Of a stretch of 64,000 nucleotides of DNA, positions 1 to 11,137 are shown piece by piece. Position 1 is the first letter of the stretch. Every line of letters begins with the position of its first letter. This DNA is from Fomes fomentarius. Lineage: Eukaryota > Basidiomycota > Agaricomycetes > Polyporales > Polyporaceae. The DNA lies in contig JABYQN010000001.1 of assembly GCA_022606135.1 (NCBI GenBank), positions 1,364,001 through 1,428,000 on the forward strand, in the 5' to 3' direction. Made by a program: the position numbers and the translations under genes. The notes under the pieces were generated by a model. That model had not been told where the DNA came from. It saw only the letters and a list, made by a program, of their open reading frames with translations, and searched no databases.

Positions 1-671
1 GCGCCCGCCGGTGTCTTGTGCTCCATCTTATCTTCCATGTCCGCCTCGTCTATACTCGTCCTTGAGGACGCCGCGCTCGTTGGTGATCTTCCAGATATGT
101 CAGACGCACCAGAGGACGAGGCAGAATCGGAAATTGGATCCTCTGCCCTGTATCGGGAGCGATGTCCTTTGTGATCCCCAGACTGGCTGGGAAAGTGGGC
201 AGGCATTGCCCGCCCTCGCTCCTCTCTCCCGTACCGTGAGCGGGAAGCGGTGTGATCCACAGACTGGCTAACAGAGTGGGCAGGTGAATCTCGCGCTCTC
301 TGAGACGAGGGAGCTAACTTGGTTCCTCTCGGAAGAGGTGGCATGGCCGGAAGTGGCGGAGGAGGTTCAGAGTACGTAGAGTCATGGCGCGGGTCTACTC
401 GCCGATCGAGAGAACGAGAGCGTACACTGCCCGTCGGTCGGATAGAGATGGCACCGATCGAACGCGCAGGACGGAGAGTGCGGCCTTGTGAAGGGAGCGG
501 AGGCGGCTCTTGGGACTGTAATTGGTAGCTGGAAGGAGGAGGGCGTTCGCTCGCAGAACTCCCAGGACGGGGAATGATATCTTGTCCTCGTCGTGCAGTT
601 GCCTGGCCCGCTGTGAATGTGCGAGCACGGGGGGTGGATGGCAGTCCAGAAGGGCGGCGTGACAGAGACAT
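1..671 (-). CDS. Ser/Pro/Arg-rich protein, N-terminal part (runs off left edge)
   Basis: A single open frame starts at an ATG at 671 (reading MSLSRRPSGLP) and stays open for about 223 codons to the window edge, so only the 5' part of the gene is present. The sequence is low-complexity and looks disordered: rich in Ser, Pro and Arg, with PPPLP and PPLPAMPPLP stretches that could bind SH3 or WW domains. It also holds two related blocks ending in SQSVDH and SQSGDH, and an acidic end (IDEADMEDK). No folded domain is visible. Such N-termini are common in fungal cytoskeletal, polarity and signalling proteins, but nothing here identifies the family. The long uninterrupted frame and an ATG without nearby in-frame competitors support a real exon; the product is unknown. 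Confidence 0.6.
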   Translation of the reverse strand, partial: MSLSRRPSGLPSTPRARTFTAGQATARRGQDIIPRPGSSASERPPPSSYQLQSQEPPPLPSQGRTLRPARSIGAISIRPTGSVRSRSLDRRVDPRHDSTYSEPPPPLPAMPPLPRGTKLAPSSQRARDSPAHSVSQSVDHTASRSRYGREERGRAMPAHFPSQSGDHKGHRSRYRAEDPISDSASSSGASDISGRSPTSAASSRTSIDEADMEDKMEHKTPAG

Positions 672-1546
672 AAAACCGTGAGCGACGGAAGGATGCAATG
701 AAAGAATTCCCTCAGTCCAGCTGCTGGCGAAAGAGAAGGCTATGGCCGCACAGCGGGTGTAGAAGGCGGGAAGACGACTGATACACCGGGAAACTGAACG
801 AAGGTGAGAAGGCGCGGACGGGGCTGCGAAGGGTGAAGGAGGATGTACGCGCACCTCGGCAACGTTATATGAGACGACTCGGAGTCAAACGTGGGAGTGA
901 CAGACGTCGTAACCGTCCACACCAGTCTCTCTGCTCTCAACTCCTGTCAAATACGATGGGCTGCAAGACGCATGCGGTGGCGCGACTAGAGCGGGGCGAT
1001 GCGACGTGGGCGTGACAAGAGGGCGACAGGACGTAGAGTGAACTGGCCAGCAGTTCGTCCTAAACCAACTCTTGGATGGGAGAAAGAGAGAGGTCGCTGC
1101 GCGCGAGCTGGAGGGAGACGTTCAACGTTCAACTTGAACGCGGTTACGATGGAGACTCGCACTGCGGGCGCTGCAGGACCGGTGAGTCGGCGACCGTCAG
1201 ACTCCAGATGGCCATCATGTCTGGACTCATTCTATGCTCCTCGACCTCGACGGCAACAAACAAACTCCTCGCACGCTGCGGCTGCCATGTGTTTTGTGCA
1301 AGTCTGTTCCAAGCAATTTGGACAGACAAGGACAGGACAAGGAACAGGCCTGGGAGTCGGACTCGGAGAAATCGTGGGCGTCCTCAGAATGACGAAAGGC
1401 TCGCGCCTTTCCTGTGAAATGACCCGGAGACAACTTTCCTCGCCCGACATGGGACGCCGTCTGCTCTTTCTCTCGCAGCTCATCTTGCCCTAGCTTCCCA
1501 CACTCCTCTCCAAGTCCGCACTTGCTCGCGGGGACGGAAGGAAAGA
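672..1546. other. Intergenic region, divergent promoters
   Basis: This gap separates the leftward partial gene from the rightward sulfide:quinone oxidoreductase gene and should hold both promoters. No convincing coding sequence is seen. It contains the palindromic motif described separately near 1118-1141. Confidence 0.5.
1118..1141. promoter_or_regulatory. Palindromic GTTCAA/TTGAAC motif upstream of SQR
   Basis: The stretch reads ACGTTCAACGTTCAACTT then GAACG and includes the inverted pair GTTCAA-C-TTGAAC at 1127-1139. It lies about 410 bp before the SQR start. A nearly identical motif lies at 16113-16137, upstream of the fumarate reductase gene. A transcription factor site is an inference from position and similarity only. 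Confidence 0.35.
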
Positions 1547-3300
1547 ATGCTCGCTCTCCGGTCTCAGGCGCTCGTCAGGTCCTTACCCTCCTCCTCCCGC
1601 TGGGCAAGCACGGCGGCGAGTAGCAAGGACCACTTCAAGGTACTCGTTGTTGGCGCAGGTATGTCGCAGACACCTGTCTATGGCTGCTCTGTCAAGATAC
1701 TGATGCTCTTCCGCGCTTCGCAGGCTCCGGTGGCTTGAATGTGGCGAACCAAATATACTACCGCTTTAAGAGCGCGGGGAAGGCCTTGAACGAAGGAGAC
1801 ATTGCCATTCTCGATGCCGCTGAGTACCATTACTATCAGGTGTGTCCTGAATGATCCTCGCTCCGTCCTCCACAACCCTAATAGGTGATTCCTTCCGTCC
1901 CTCGCGGCCCCGCTTCGCAACCAGCCCGGATGGTAAAGCATGCTCTCGCGGCACCGAGGCACGCGCAACGTCACTCACACATCGCATCTGACAGGACCCT
2001 CGTTGGCGCAGGCTTGAAGCGCAAGGAGGAGACGCAACGGAGGCTCGCCGATCTAATCCCTTCCCACCTTGCCCATATCCCTGATAACGTCAAAGTGTTC
2101 GAGCCCAGGACCAACTCCGTCACTACCTCCTCAGGTCGCAAAATTGGCTACGAGAGTTTGGTTGTCGCTACCGGTCTACAGATCAACTGGTCCTCCGTGC
2201 CCGGCCTAGAGACGGCGCTCGCAGACCCGGCCTCGGGCGTGTCCTCCATCTACTCATACGACACAGCTGACAAGGTGTGGCGGGATATCGACGCGCTCCA
2301 GTCGGGCAAGGCGATCTTCACGCAGCCCGCGGGCGTCATCAAGTGTGGCGGAGGTGCGTCTTCAACTCCCATCCAAGTCAATACGCCTAGCAGACTACGG
2401 CCGCTCAATGTCACCGTACGCACCCGCATGTAGCCCCTCAAAAGATCTTGTGGATGGCCTGGGATAGGTACAACAAGACCGGCCGAAGCGACAAGATCTC
2501 CATCGACTTTTACACGGGCACAGCGTCCATGTTCGCAGTCAAAAAGTACTCTGACGCCCTCAACGAGCTCAGGCTGAAGCGCGGCGTCGGCGCGTTCTTC
2601 GAGCACAACCTCGTTGCCCTGAACCCGAACGCGCGCAAGGCGACGTTCAAGAAGCCTGACGGCACCTCGATCGAGGCTGACTATAAACTCCTACACGTCT
2701 CTCCCCCCATGGGTCCGCTAGAGGTCATCAAGAACTCGCCGATCGCCGATCAGGGTGGGTGGGTCGCCGTCGACCAGGGGACGCTGCGACACACGAACCC
2801 CGAGTATGGCAATGTCTGGGCCCTCGGAGACTGCTCGAGCCTGCCAACAAGCAAAACCGCGGCCGCCATCACAAGCCAGGCCCCAGTATTGACAGAGAAC
2901 CTGTTCTCCGTGGTTGACACCGGAAAGGTGTCTGGTGCGCGGTATGACGGGTACACTAGCTGCCCGGTGAGTCATCTGTGGTGGTCGCTGATCTGCGGAG
3001 GTACCAGTGGACTGACAGGCGGAATTGCGCAGTTGCTCACCGGGTATGGCGAGTTGATGCTGGCCGAGTTCAAGTACGGTGCGGAGCCCAAGGAGACGTT
3101 TGCAAGCGTATTTGGGGACCAGTCCATCCCCAGGACGGCGTTCTACCATCTCAAGAAGGACTTCTTCCCTTACGTGTACTGGAAGTACATGGTATGTGAA
3201 ATGCAACTTTCATCTACATGCTTACCACTGACTTGTTCGGTAGGTCAAGGGCAAGTGGTTCGGCACTCAGGGCCTCGTTCGCCCTACGTACAATCAGTAG
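1547..3300 (+). CDS. Mitochondrial sulfide:quinone oxidoreductase (HMT2/SQOR family)
   Basis: Seven exons: 1547-1658, 1724-1839, 1925-1932, 1995-2353, 2434-2966, 3033-3191, 3244-3300; 447 residues. The family oxidises sulfide at the mitochondrial inner membrane and passes electrons to ubiquinone. The N-terminus is a basic, Ser/Arg-rich mitochondrial presequence (about 1-28), followed by the FAD-binding VVGAGSGG motif near 35-42. The family-typical HYYQPGWTLVGAG segment is assembled across an 8-nt exon. The two redox cysteines expected for this type lie in GVIKCGGAPQK and in YTSCPLLTGYG. A second dinucleotide-binding motif (VWALGDCS) precedes the second cysteine. Length and order match mitochondrial SQRs. 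The gene stands alone; a palindromic motif upstream is shared with the fumarate reductase gene. Confidence 0.93.
1925..1932 (+). other. 8-nt microexon of the SQR gene
   Basis: CCCGGATG lies between an acceptor ending ACCAG and a donor GTAAAG. It joins in phase to CAG upstream and to GACCCTC downstream, giving Q-P-G-W-T-L, the conserved family sequence. Without it the reading frame is lost. Confidence 0.8.
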
Positions 3301-3702
3301 ATGTCCCAACTATAATAATCCAGTCCGTCATACCGCATAGTATCCCTCACTTGCAATGTGTATATATATATATATAGTCATCCTTCTTGCAGACGTTGTA
3401 GGGAAGGTCTCGGCACCCCAGTAGTGGACGTGATTGTGACGACACTACACATTCGCAGCGCCGAAAATGGGATCTGGTCAAGTTTTATTCAGACAATTTA
3501 CGATCTGAGATGCAAATTAAAGGGTAGGAACAAAGCCAAGCGAAGACCCAAGGGGGCATCCGAACATTTACAGCACCTCGGAGCAAGAGAGTGTGGGTGT
3601 AGTAGCCGCGCTTGCAACAGACGAGGGTGCTCTGCCAGAAGAAGTAATGAGTCGTGTCGGTGAGTGGCTTCGACGTCCAATTGGCTGCATACTCTCACAT
3701 GA
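3301..3702. other. Intergenic, convergent 3' ends, short TA repeat
   Basis: Convergent gap between SQR and the F-box/WD40 gene. It contains a (TA)n run of about 17 bp near 3360-3377 and probably both 3' UTRs. No gene is seen. Confidence 0.5.
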
Positions 3703-6055
3703 TCAATCCGTCGTTAGTGCTGAAAGGAGACGAATGGACACTGTTCCATCTGCTCCACCACAACATAGCGCAACACCATCTGGGCTGAAGCCTAGATGTC
3801 CGACTTTGGTAGGTTCGTGGAAGATGTCAATGCATCGCCGTTCGTTCACAGACCACAGCTTCACGGTGCCATCCGCGAGTGCTGCAGCAATGAGGTTTCC
3901 GTCCGACGAAACGCACACAGCCTCTACACTCTGGGGTGCGCCCTCGCGGTCCAGCAGGCTCAAACACAATTCGCCTCCGGTTGTATTCCATATCTTCACC
4001 CTGCCATCTTCAAGAACAGAGCTCAAGTTTCCCTGGGCCGAGAATGAAACCCAACGGATTCCGCTCAGTTCGCGAGCATCCAACATAAGGTCTCCCTCCT
4101 TCAAATCCTGGCCGACATCCCAGACGCAGATGATGCGATGAAGAGAGACTGTTGCTAATCGTTTGCCCGTGGGCTCCCACGCGATTCCGACGATGGCATC
4201 ATGAGCTGCCGGGGGCTCTGGGGTCTTCATGGCGATCCTCTTTCCTGTACGGCCATCCCAAAGACAGAGCCGGCTGTCTTCGTGCCCGGAAGCAAGGAAT
4301 CGACCGTCAGGGGAGTATTGCACCACTTTCAGTCCGCGCCGCATATGACCAAGGAAGGGTAGATGCGGGGTCCAGAGAGGCTCGTAAGTCTGCGCGTCCC
4401 AGACTAAGATGCTGTGTTTGTCCGTTCCGGCCGCGATGGCAGCACCATCCGGAGACCAAGCGCAGGTGAAGATGGGCTCCCTGCGCCATGGGAGTGTGGC
4501 GAGTTCGGCTCCACTCTCCACATCCCAAATGACGATACCGTCCAAGCCGCCATCAGAGGAAGCGAGGCGTCGACTGTCAAGTGAGAATGCAAGGCAGCGC
4601 ACTGCCGCTGCGTGGCCACGCCACTCGTGCGCGATTCCGCCGCTGTGTGTTGTCCATAGGATGAGAGTCCCGTCCTTGGACCCACTTGCGCAATGCAAAC
4701 TGTCCGGAGAAACGCTCAGGGTGGTCACGTCCGAGTCGTGCCCTCGACGAAGAGGGTATTGACCTAGATGGGCAATCAGCTACATCGGAAATGATCCTAT
4801 GCAACGACACACATACCTATATCTGAATGCCGCACGACGTACAATTTGTGGTGCTTGTGAAGGTTCGGGAAAACATGTGCGAAGGATGTCTGCAGCAGAC
4901 GTTCTCTTAATCCCAGGCGAGCGCGTAGACTCTCAGCATCCACGTCGATAATCAATAAGCCTGGGGTCATGGCAAAGACGAGTTCCTCGAGCTCGCTGAA
5001 GTGAGCACTGATATTCTGTTCGTACAATTGGTGACAGAGCCGCGATGTGCTTGGAATGTCGACCCGTAGGTGAAGGGTAATGTTCTGGATCTCAGGTGCA
5101 TGAATGTCCTTAATGAGGCCGGGAATCTGTCCTATCGCTATGCCAAGTTGTTTCTTGCCTTTGACTTGGCCCGTAACTATCTTGAGGCTGTGAAGCTGCG
5201 GTAGATAGGAGAGACTGCTGCAGGGTTTCGCTAGGTGCCATGTCAGTGCATGTCACAAGGAGAAAGGTTAGGACATACCTAGGCCCTCGAGAGAGATGTT
5301 TAGATCCAACAGGGTAGGACTGGCCATGTCTAAGAGTACATCGTGTGCTGTTGCGACGTCCCTCATCTAGAACAGGTGAGGGAGAGTCGGCAGGGGTGAG
5401 ACTCGGATCATGTACTCACATCGAGGCTCTTGATTTGAATCCGAGAATTGGCCCATCGTCTTGCAAGCTCTACACCGCCGCCTGTCCGACGAAATTTGAG
5501 AGCGTTGCAGTGAAGGTGGCGAAGGGCCGGGAAGGCGGCAATGAATCGTACGAGCTCCGTGCATGCCGGGAACGCCAACGGCCCAATATACATCGTTCGA
5601 ATTGAAGAAAAGCGCCTGAAATATGCGATAGTGGTAGGTCTGAAGGAGGCATACCGCAGCCTAGCACCCTGCTGCTCGTCGCGGAATGCCAAAGCACGTA
5701 GGTGAGGCAGTTCGGAGTACACTCTGATGGGGACTGTCTCGTATAGTGTTGGGTTGGGTAGGTCACCACGTCTTATAGACACCGACACCTGATGGATGAA
5801 CGACCTGACGAATGGCTGGTCCTGGAGCAATCGTAGGAGGGCATCAACGCCTTGCTTTGGATGGAGCACTATTGAACGGAAGAGGTAGAGGCGAGCCCGT
5901 GGACGCCATGCATGGCAAACCAGAGAACAAACACGAAGCGCAGAGGTGTCGTCGCGCAAAGCATCGATCACTTGCTCTTGAATCTCCACTGGAATGGACG
6001 GATACATGGTGGCGTTGACGAGGAGACCGTGCGCAGCCTCGAACCCACGGTTCAT
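3703..6055 (-). CDS. F-box protein with C-terminal WD40 propeller
   Basis: Four exons on the minus strand: 6055-5420, 5366-5279, 5230-4817, 4763-3703; 732 residues. The N-terminus holds an F-box (IPVEIQEQVIDALRDD, then ALRVCSLVCHAW), the usual adaptor to Skp1 in SCF ubiquitin ligases. A leucine-rich middle of about 300 residues follows, as in many mushroom F-box proteins. The C-terminal half (about 385-732) is a WD40 propeller beginning LRRGHDSDVTTLSVSPD, with repeats ending ILW, IVIW, ILVW, LCLW, ICVW, VKIW and VKLW. The last intron (4816-4764, donor GTATGT, acceptor CTAG) joins the two halves in phase. Without it the F-box frame stops five codons past the donor, and the WD40 frame has an upstream stop and no ATG. 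Two neighbouring genes remain possible. The start could also be Met17 at 6007. Confidence 0.65.
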
Positions 6056-6365
6056 TGCAGCGTGCAGCCTGTCGAAGTTCGGTGACTTCCCTTCAAGAAG
6101 CTGCCAGCGTGCACGACACTGGCAGCGGAGTGGGTTTGATGTGCATGTACGCGTGGAGGGAGAGATGGACGGACCTGGAAGCTATATTCATCTTCTTTGT
6201 CCAGTTTCAGGCTTTCAGCCTATTCATTTACTTGACCACATGGCTATGAACTTAGATTTCAAGAAAAGTTCCATGGAGACATCTTGACGTGCGCCTGTGG
6301 ACCGTAAGGTTAACCAACAAGAAAGGCGAGATATCGCCAAGTTGTGCAAGGGGTAGCCACACCCA
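6056..6365. other. Intergenic, promoter of the F-box gene
   Basis: About 310 bp between the phospholipase B 3' end and the F-box/WD40 start, both on the minus strand. Nothing further is seen. Confidence 0.4.
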
Positions 6366-8579
6366 CTACTCCCTTGATGTGTCATGATAGACGGCATGTC
6401 CAAGTGTGTATACGCTAGCCCATATTCTCATTATGAGAGTCCGCCAGAATAGATAACTACAATCACCAATCAACTCCAGCAATATCGTGCTAAGCAGGTC
6501 TTGCATATACCGTCTCGGGACGCCTACAGACCGCCTCGCGCGGTCCACAACAGCACAGGCGAGGCACGCCGGCCACTGCGGGTCCTTCCCCTCGTGGCCA
6601 TGCGCATGAGTCGAAATGCCCTGCGTAGCCACGTCATGGATCTCATTCAACATCGCTTGCACCTCTTCGGGCGAATACTGAAGCTGGTTCGTCGACCGAT
6701 TTGTGAGCGCGGGTTCGCCCAGTGGAGGCCCTCCATTCGCAATGTAGATGACGAGCGGGTCGTCGTGAGACGCGGGGCTATCGCAGCCGAAAAATGTCGG
6801 CCGGCGAGTGAGGTTTTGGGCTACGAAGATGTCCGCGGATGCTGGCACTGGCGGGAAGGAGTATGTTGAACGGAAGAGCTCGACACGATGCTTCGTGGCC
6901 TAGATAGACGGTGTCAGGATGACATCCCTTCAGTCGAGGGAAAGAGGCGACGCACGATGACAGAGCTTCCGTTACTCCAGTTATCTATAGTGTCGGCTGG
7001 CTATTGTGGTCGTACATCATCAGTTCGTTAGAGCACGTCCGATGCCTGAGCAACTAGCTCACCGCGTCGATCGCAATAATCGTGTCAACCCCACGAGCCT
7101 TGACAAGGAGCGGTTGGAAGGGAGTGACTTCGCCGTTTTCACCGCCGTCTACAAGGGCGAGCAGCCTCTGCTCGGTGTCAGGGAAAGTCTCCTTCGAGAT
7201 GCCGAAGAATGGGTTAGGCACCGCCGCGGCATCGAGTCGGACACCGGTCTGTGGGAATGCCTGTTGCAGGCCCTTGATGATAGGGCCTATTGTAGAGGAC
7301 TCCAGCGCGTCTTCCTGGAAAAACATAGAATGAATGACATGAATCTTGACTCTCGCGTCGAACACTGACAGAGATGTTAAATTGATTGAATAAGTCGGAT
7401 GAAGCGCCCTCGATGAAGGAGAGCTGGTCGAAGCCAGTTGCGCAAACGGTGCGATTGGGGGAACCTAGGAAACGAGTGGGAGTGAATGCACCAAGTGCAG
7501 GGTCAAAGGAACCGGTTTCAACTGGAAGCATGTTTGTCAATTCTGAGACCAGTCAACAGGGTAAGAGTACCCACAGACGTTGAACTCGTATATGGGATCG
7601 TTGAGAGGGACGGCATTCCCTGGCTCGATCACAGCCCCGTCGCTCGTCTGACTAACCAACGTATTCGTGACGATGATTGGGAAGGGCTGCGAATGCTTTG
7701 CAAATGTGGGTCTGTTTAGAATGGCACTCAATTCGACGTCTACCTATGCCAAAGATGTACCACTTACAAGTCTGCAATGGACGAAAGCGTAACGCCTGCT
7801 CCATGAGTACGACTTGCATCGAAGAAATTAGCAGCGGTCGTCCCATTCACGAAGTGCCTGGCTAATGCGCGACCCCAGACGTCCGTAATTGTGACTGGGA
7901 AGCCTTGAGCCCGCTTGAGCGCAATATCCTGCAAGAGCCCTCCGATGAACGCCGCCGTCTCTGTCGCATTCGGGCTTGGCTGGAGCAGGTCGATCTGTGT
8001 GAGCCATCCTCCAAATCCGCCCCTGTCCGTGCCTGTATCGTGGCCAAATATAAGATCAGGAAGCGTCGGGAAGTCGGCCTGTGCGAGCGAGGAGACGAGC
8101 CACGAGCCGCCGGAGAGCCCGGAGAGGTACGTAGCGGCCTGCAGAAGCCCCCCAGTCCCGGCGAAGACGGATGTCCTGTTCCTTCCATCCAATGCGTTCA
8201 GTATGCCGGCACCGAAGATAGCCGCACGGTGCCCTCCTCCGCTTGTCGCGATGCCGAGAGTGGGGAGCGCATCATGCGGACCATGGAGGATCTTGTCGAC
8301 GTAGGAAGGAAGCGCAATGCGCGTGTTTTTCTGGACGCTGGCCAAATACTCTGCCCACGCCCGTGGGAGAACCTGCGACTGTCGTGCGGAGACGTAGTCC
8401 GTCTCACCACGACTCAATGTCTGCTTATTGGCGTGGGGTCCAACTTCACGAACGAGAGGGACGTCCAGCGGGCATGGATGTAGAGTGGGTGCATATGCAG
8501 CTGCTGCGGCACCTTGAGCGGCGACTTCGAGTGAGATAGTAAAGAGCGGAAGTAACAGCCCGACCAACACCATCAACAT
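6366..8579 (-). CDS. Secreted lysophospholipase / phospholipase B (cPLA2-like fold)
   Basis: Six exons on the minus strand: 8579-7768, 7711-7575, 7521-7370, 7314-7063, 7000-6956, 6899-6366; 643 residues as read. The enzyme removes acyl chains from (lyso)phospholipids outside the cell. Visible features: a signal peptide (about 1-22), the oxyanion motif ATSGGGHRAA near 111-120, the nucleophile elbow GLSGGSW with Ser156, and the catalytic Asp in VDGGENGE near 423. There are many N-glycosylation sequons and no obvious GPI signal. The YEFNVFETGSFDP segment, assembled across intron 2, is typical of the family. After VGVPR the frame runs into about 35 unrelated residues. The usual Cys-rich ending (CKTCLARYCWS, stop at 6472-6470) lies intact one base out of frame, so an extra base is suspected near 6500. 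The second acceptor could alternatively be 13 nt upstream. Confidence 0.9.
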
Positions 8580-9611
8580 GGTGGGGAGTACGTAGGGAAT
8601 ATGAACCAGTACCGGGGAGGCCTGTGGGTCTCTTTCTAAGCTTCATGGTCTATATACACTACGCAAAAACAAGGGACCAAAGATTGATGCTGATCGCACG
8701 TTCGCCGCCACCTGTCTGGAATTGTAGATGAGAACTGGACTCGGGGATGATGCCGCGGGCCGGGAGGTGTGGCAATGGTCAATGTTCATGCGGTTTGATG
8801 CATCGGAGTCTCGGGGAACAGATGGTGCAGAGCCACGTGCTATAGATTGCGATGCCTAAGTACGGCCTTCTACAGCCCTGCGCATGTGGGTACGTAGCTG
8901 GCTGGCTGACGTTGACGGTTGCTGCGGTCCATGCCGCTACCTCTAACTATCCCGTCCTTTACACTCCTATAGTCGTGTGACGGACAATTTGGTGGATGGC
9001 AAGAACGATCTGAGTTGATGCTGTCTCAAAGATCGGTGATCAGTGGCGGGTAAGTAAGTAGAAGATGAACCCACTTAAACGCCACAATGAGCTCGCCTAT
9101 TATACTATAATTGCATAGCTCCCAAGCTCACGTAAATCTGTTTCTATTATCTCAGGAACGTCACGGATCAGGACGAGCCGAAGCGAGAGAAGTGGGATAA
9201 GGCGGAGATGAATGCAATCCTGTCGTGAATTCCGTCGAGGGTGAGATTGACAGAAGTACACTGCAGGATCCGACTACAAGCCCCGGCCCTACTTGCTTTC
9301 CTTGTTCAAATCAGTACCGCCCGAGATGTAGGCATCGATGACTGTACAGTCCCACCCACAGAACCTCGCCAAAATAGGTGGGATGCTTCCGGGCATCTCG
9401 GACGTATCGTATCGACGTTCACCGAAATAGCCAACTGCATCAAGCATCGATCATATTTCAGCATGGTCAGCAATGGAGAACATCGAGCATCACGTCTCTA
9501 GGGATGGGCGGTCGGCGCAGATATGCGAATAAAGAATCAAAATGAGTTTCGAGCGGTGTTGGGATACCTCTTGGAGGAGATGAAACAACAAGTTGCCCAG
9601 ATGAATCGATG
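8580..9611. other. Intergenic, phospholipase B promoter region
   Basis: About 1 kb between the phospholipase B start and the Rmp1 stop. Only scattered short frames are present; I see no supported gene, RNA or repeat. Confidence 0.4.
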
Positions 9612-11078
9612 CTAGAAGCCGAAGATATCATCGATTTCATCCCGCTTCTTCTTCTTCTTGAGGGGTTTGGATGCTTTCTCATCGCCTTTCTTGCGTTTCG
9701 GCGCACCGGCCGAGGATGTGGTCGATGTGACGATAGCAACCTGAGTCGGCGAGTCCACTAATCCTGTCCGGCGGTGTCAGGATGTGACTTGGAACGACAT
9801 CGAGTGCGGGCAGTGAACGACATACTGCTGGCATTCATTGACAGCTCACTGGAGAGGGAGAGAACTTCGACATCGACGGTCGTGTCGGTACCGTTGTGCG
9901 GTAGCGTTTTATTCATGCTCGATGGACCAGTTGCCTCCCGGGACGGGCGGACTAAAGTGCTTCCCATATCTTCGTCGTGTATGCGGGCAGGGGCCCTTGA
10001 TGCACTCGCATTCAATTTGGATGCATTGCAAAGCTGTGAAGCTGATGCTTCTTCCCTTTCATCGTTTCTGGCTAACATTCGCACCGATTTCGCTTCATCG
10101 GGCTACACCAGGGCTAAGGTGAGCGGGACTATGCACTACAGCAGTGGGAACGAACGCACACATATCGTCTGCAGAGCGCTGTACGCGGCAGACCAGGAGG
10201 CCTTGACCGCTTCGCTAACTTCAAACAGAAGGATGTTCATGCGTGAAGCAACAGCCGCAAGAACGAGGACTAGTTGAAGGAATGCACCCGTCTGCATCAT
10301 CAGCGAGAATGAGCTAGATTCTCAATATCAGCAGCAATGTTGATAATGAATTGTCTAGTGTGCATACTCAAAGGCACCCACAAGACGTTCTCGGGCCTGC
10401 GCATCGACGTCAATTGAGGTACAGGCCCACCTAGGACGGCTTTCTCTGCACTCACCCGGTCGACAAGCATGCAGCACGCATTGCATCTCTCCAGAACATA
10501 CAGCAGCGGCTCCGCGTGTGGATAATGTGTCCACGGACCTTTCAACATCTTTGTTCTGTATGTAAAGAAGATATTGCAATCATTGAAACAAGATTTGGTT
10601 ACGAAACTCACGTCCGCGCAGACCGCTCACCCCAGAACGACAACCGGAGACTCTCCACAACATCATCAATGTGCATCTCGTCCACACGCTCTCCTAGCTT
10701 TCTCATCTCCGCGACCCGCTGCCAAAAAAGAGCCGTGCGGTGCTGATTTTTGCCCTTGTAGTATAGCCGTTCGAGGACCTGGAGCTCCGTGCGGCAGCTT
10801 GAGAGCACTGCTTGTAGTCTGCGCGAGCATGCTCTCAATTGCTTCAGGACGGCGTCGACAGCAGGGCGTTTCTCGGTCTGCAAGGATGTCCTTGGCGAGC
10901 AAACCAGAGAGGGCGGCAAGACATGTCGACGAGGTACCATTGGTACGATTCCGAGTACGAGGACGGAGGCTGAGGCAAGTACGATTACAGCGGGCGCTTC
11001 CCCGCATAAGCACTTCCACATCTCCCTCATCCGAGTCTGACAGCACTCGCCTCTTGATCTCGCGGCTACGCTGGACAT
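9612..11078 (-). CDS. RMP1: RNase MRP protein subunit Rmp1-like
   Basis: Six exons on the minus strand: 11078?-10612, 10555-10456, 10396-10368, 10313-10160, 10102-9826, 9757-9612; about 390 residues from the first in-phase ATG. Rmp1 is the RNA-binding subunit that distinguishes RNase MRP (pre-rRNA processing) from RNase P. The core is visible: VLKQLRACSRRLQ, then LERLYYKGKNQHRTALFWQRV with the conserved KNQHR, then the joined LKGPWTHYPHAEPLLYVLERC and MQTGAFLQLVLVLAAVASRMN helices. The C-terminus ends KKKKKRDEIDDIFGF, a basic nuclear/nucleolar tail of the kind seen in ribosome-biogenesis proteins. All junctions keep phase. The N-terminus before TEKRPAVD (about 110 codons) looks unlike the family, so the true start may be further in or in another upstream exon. 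Head-to-head with the adaptin gene: the ATGs are only 59 bp apart. Confidence 0.75.
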
Positions 11079-11137
11079 ATACCTCTGATCAGCTCGTTCC
11101 GTCGCCCGTCGAATTCTGGTGACTGCAGTCCTATAAG

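Noticed and set aside
3360..3377. (TA)n run as a promoter TATA element
   Set aside because: It lies between two convergent 3' ends, where no transcription start is expected.
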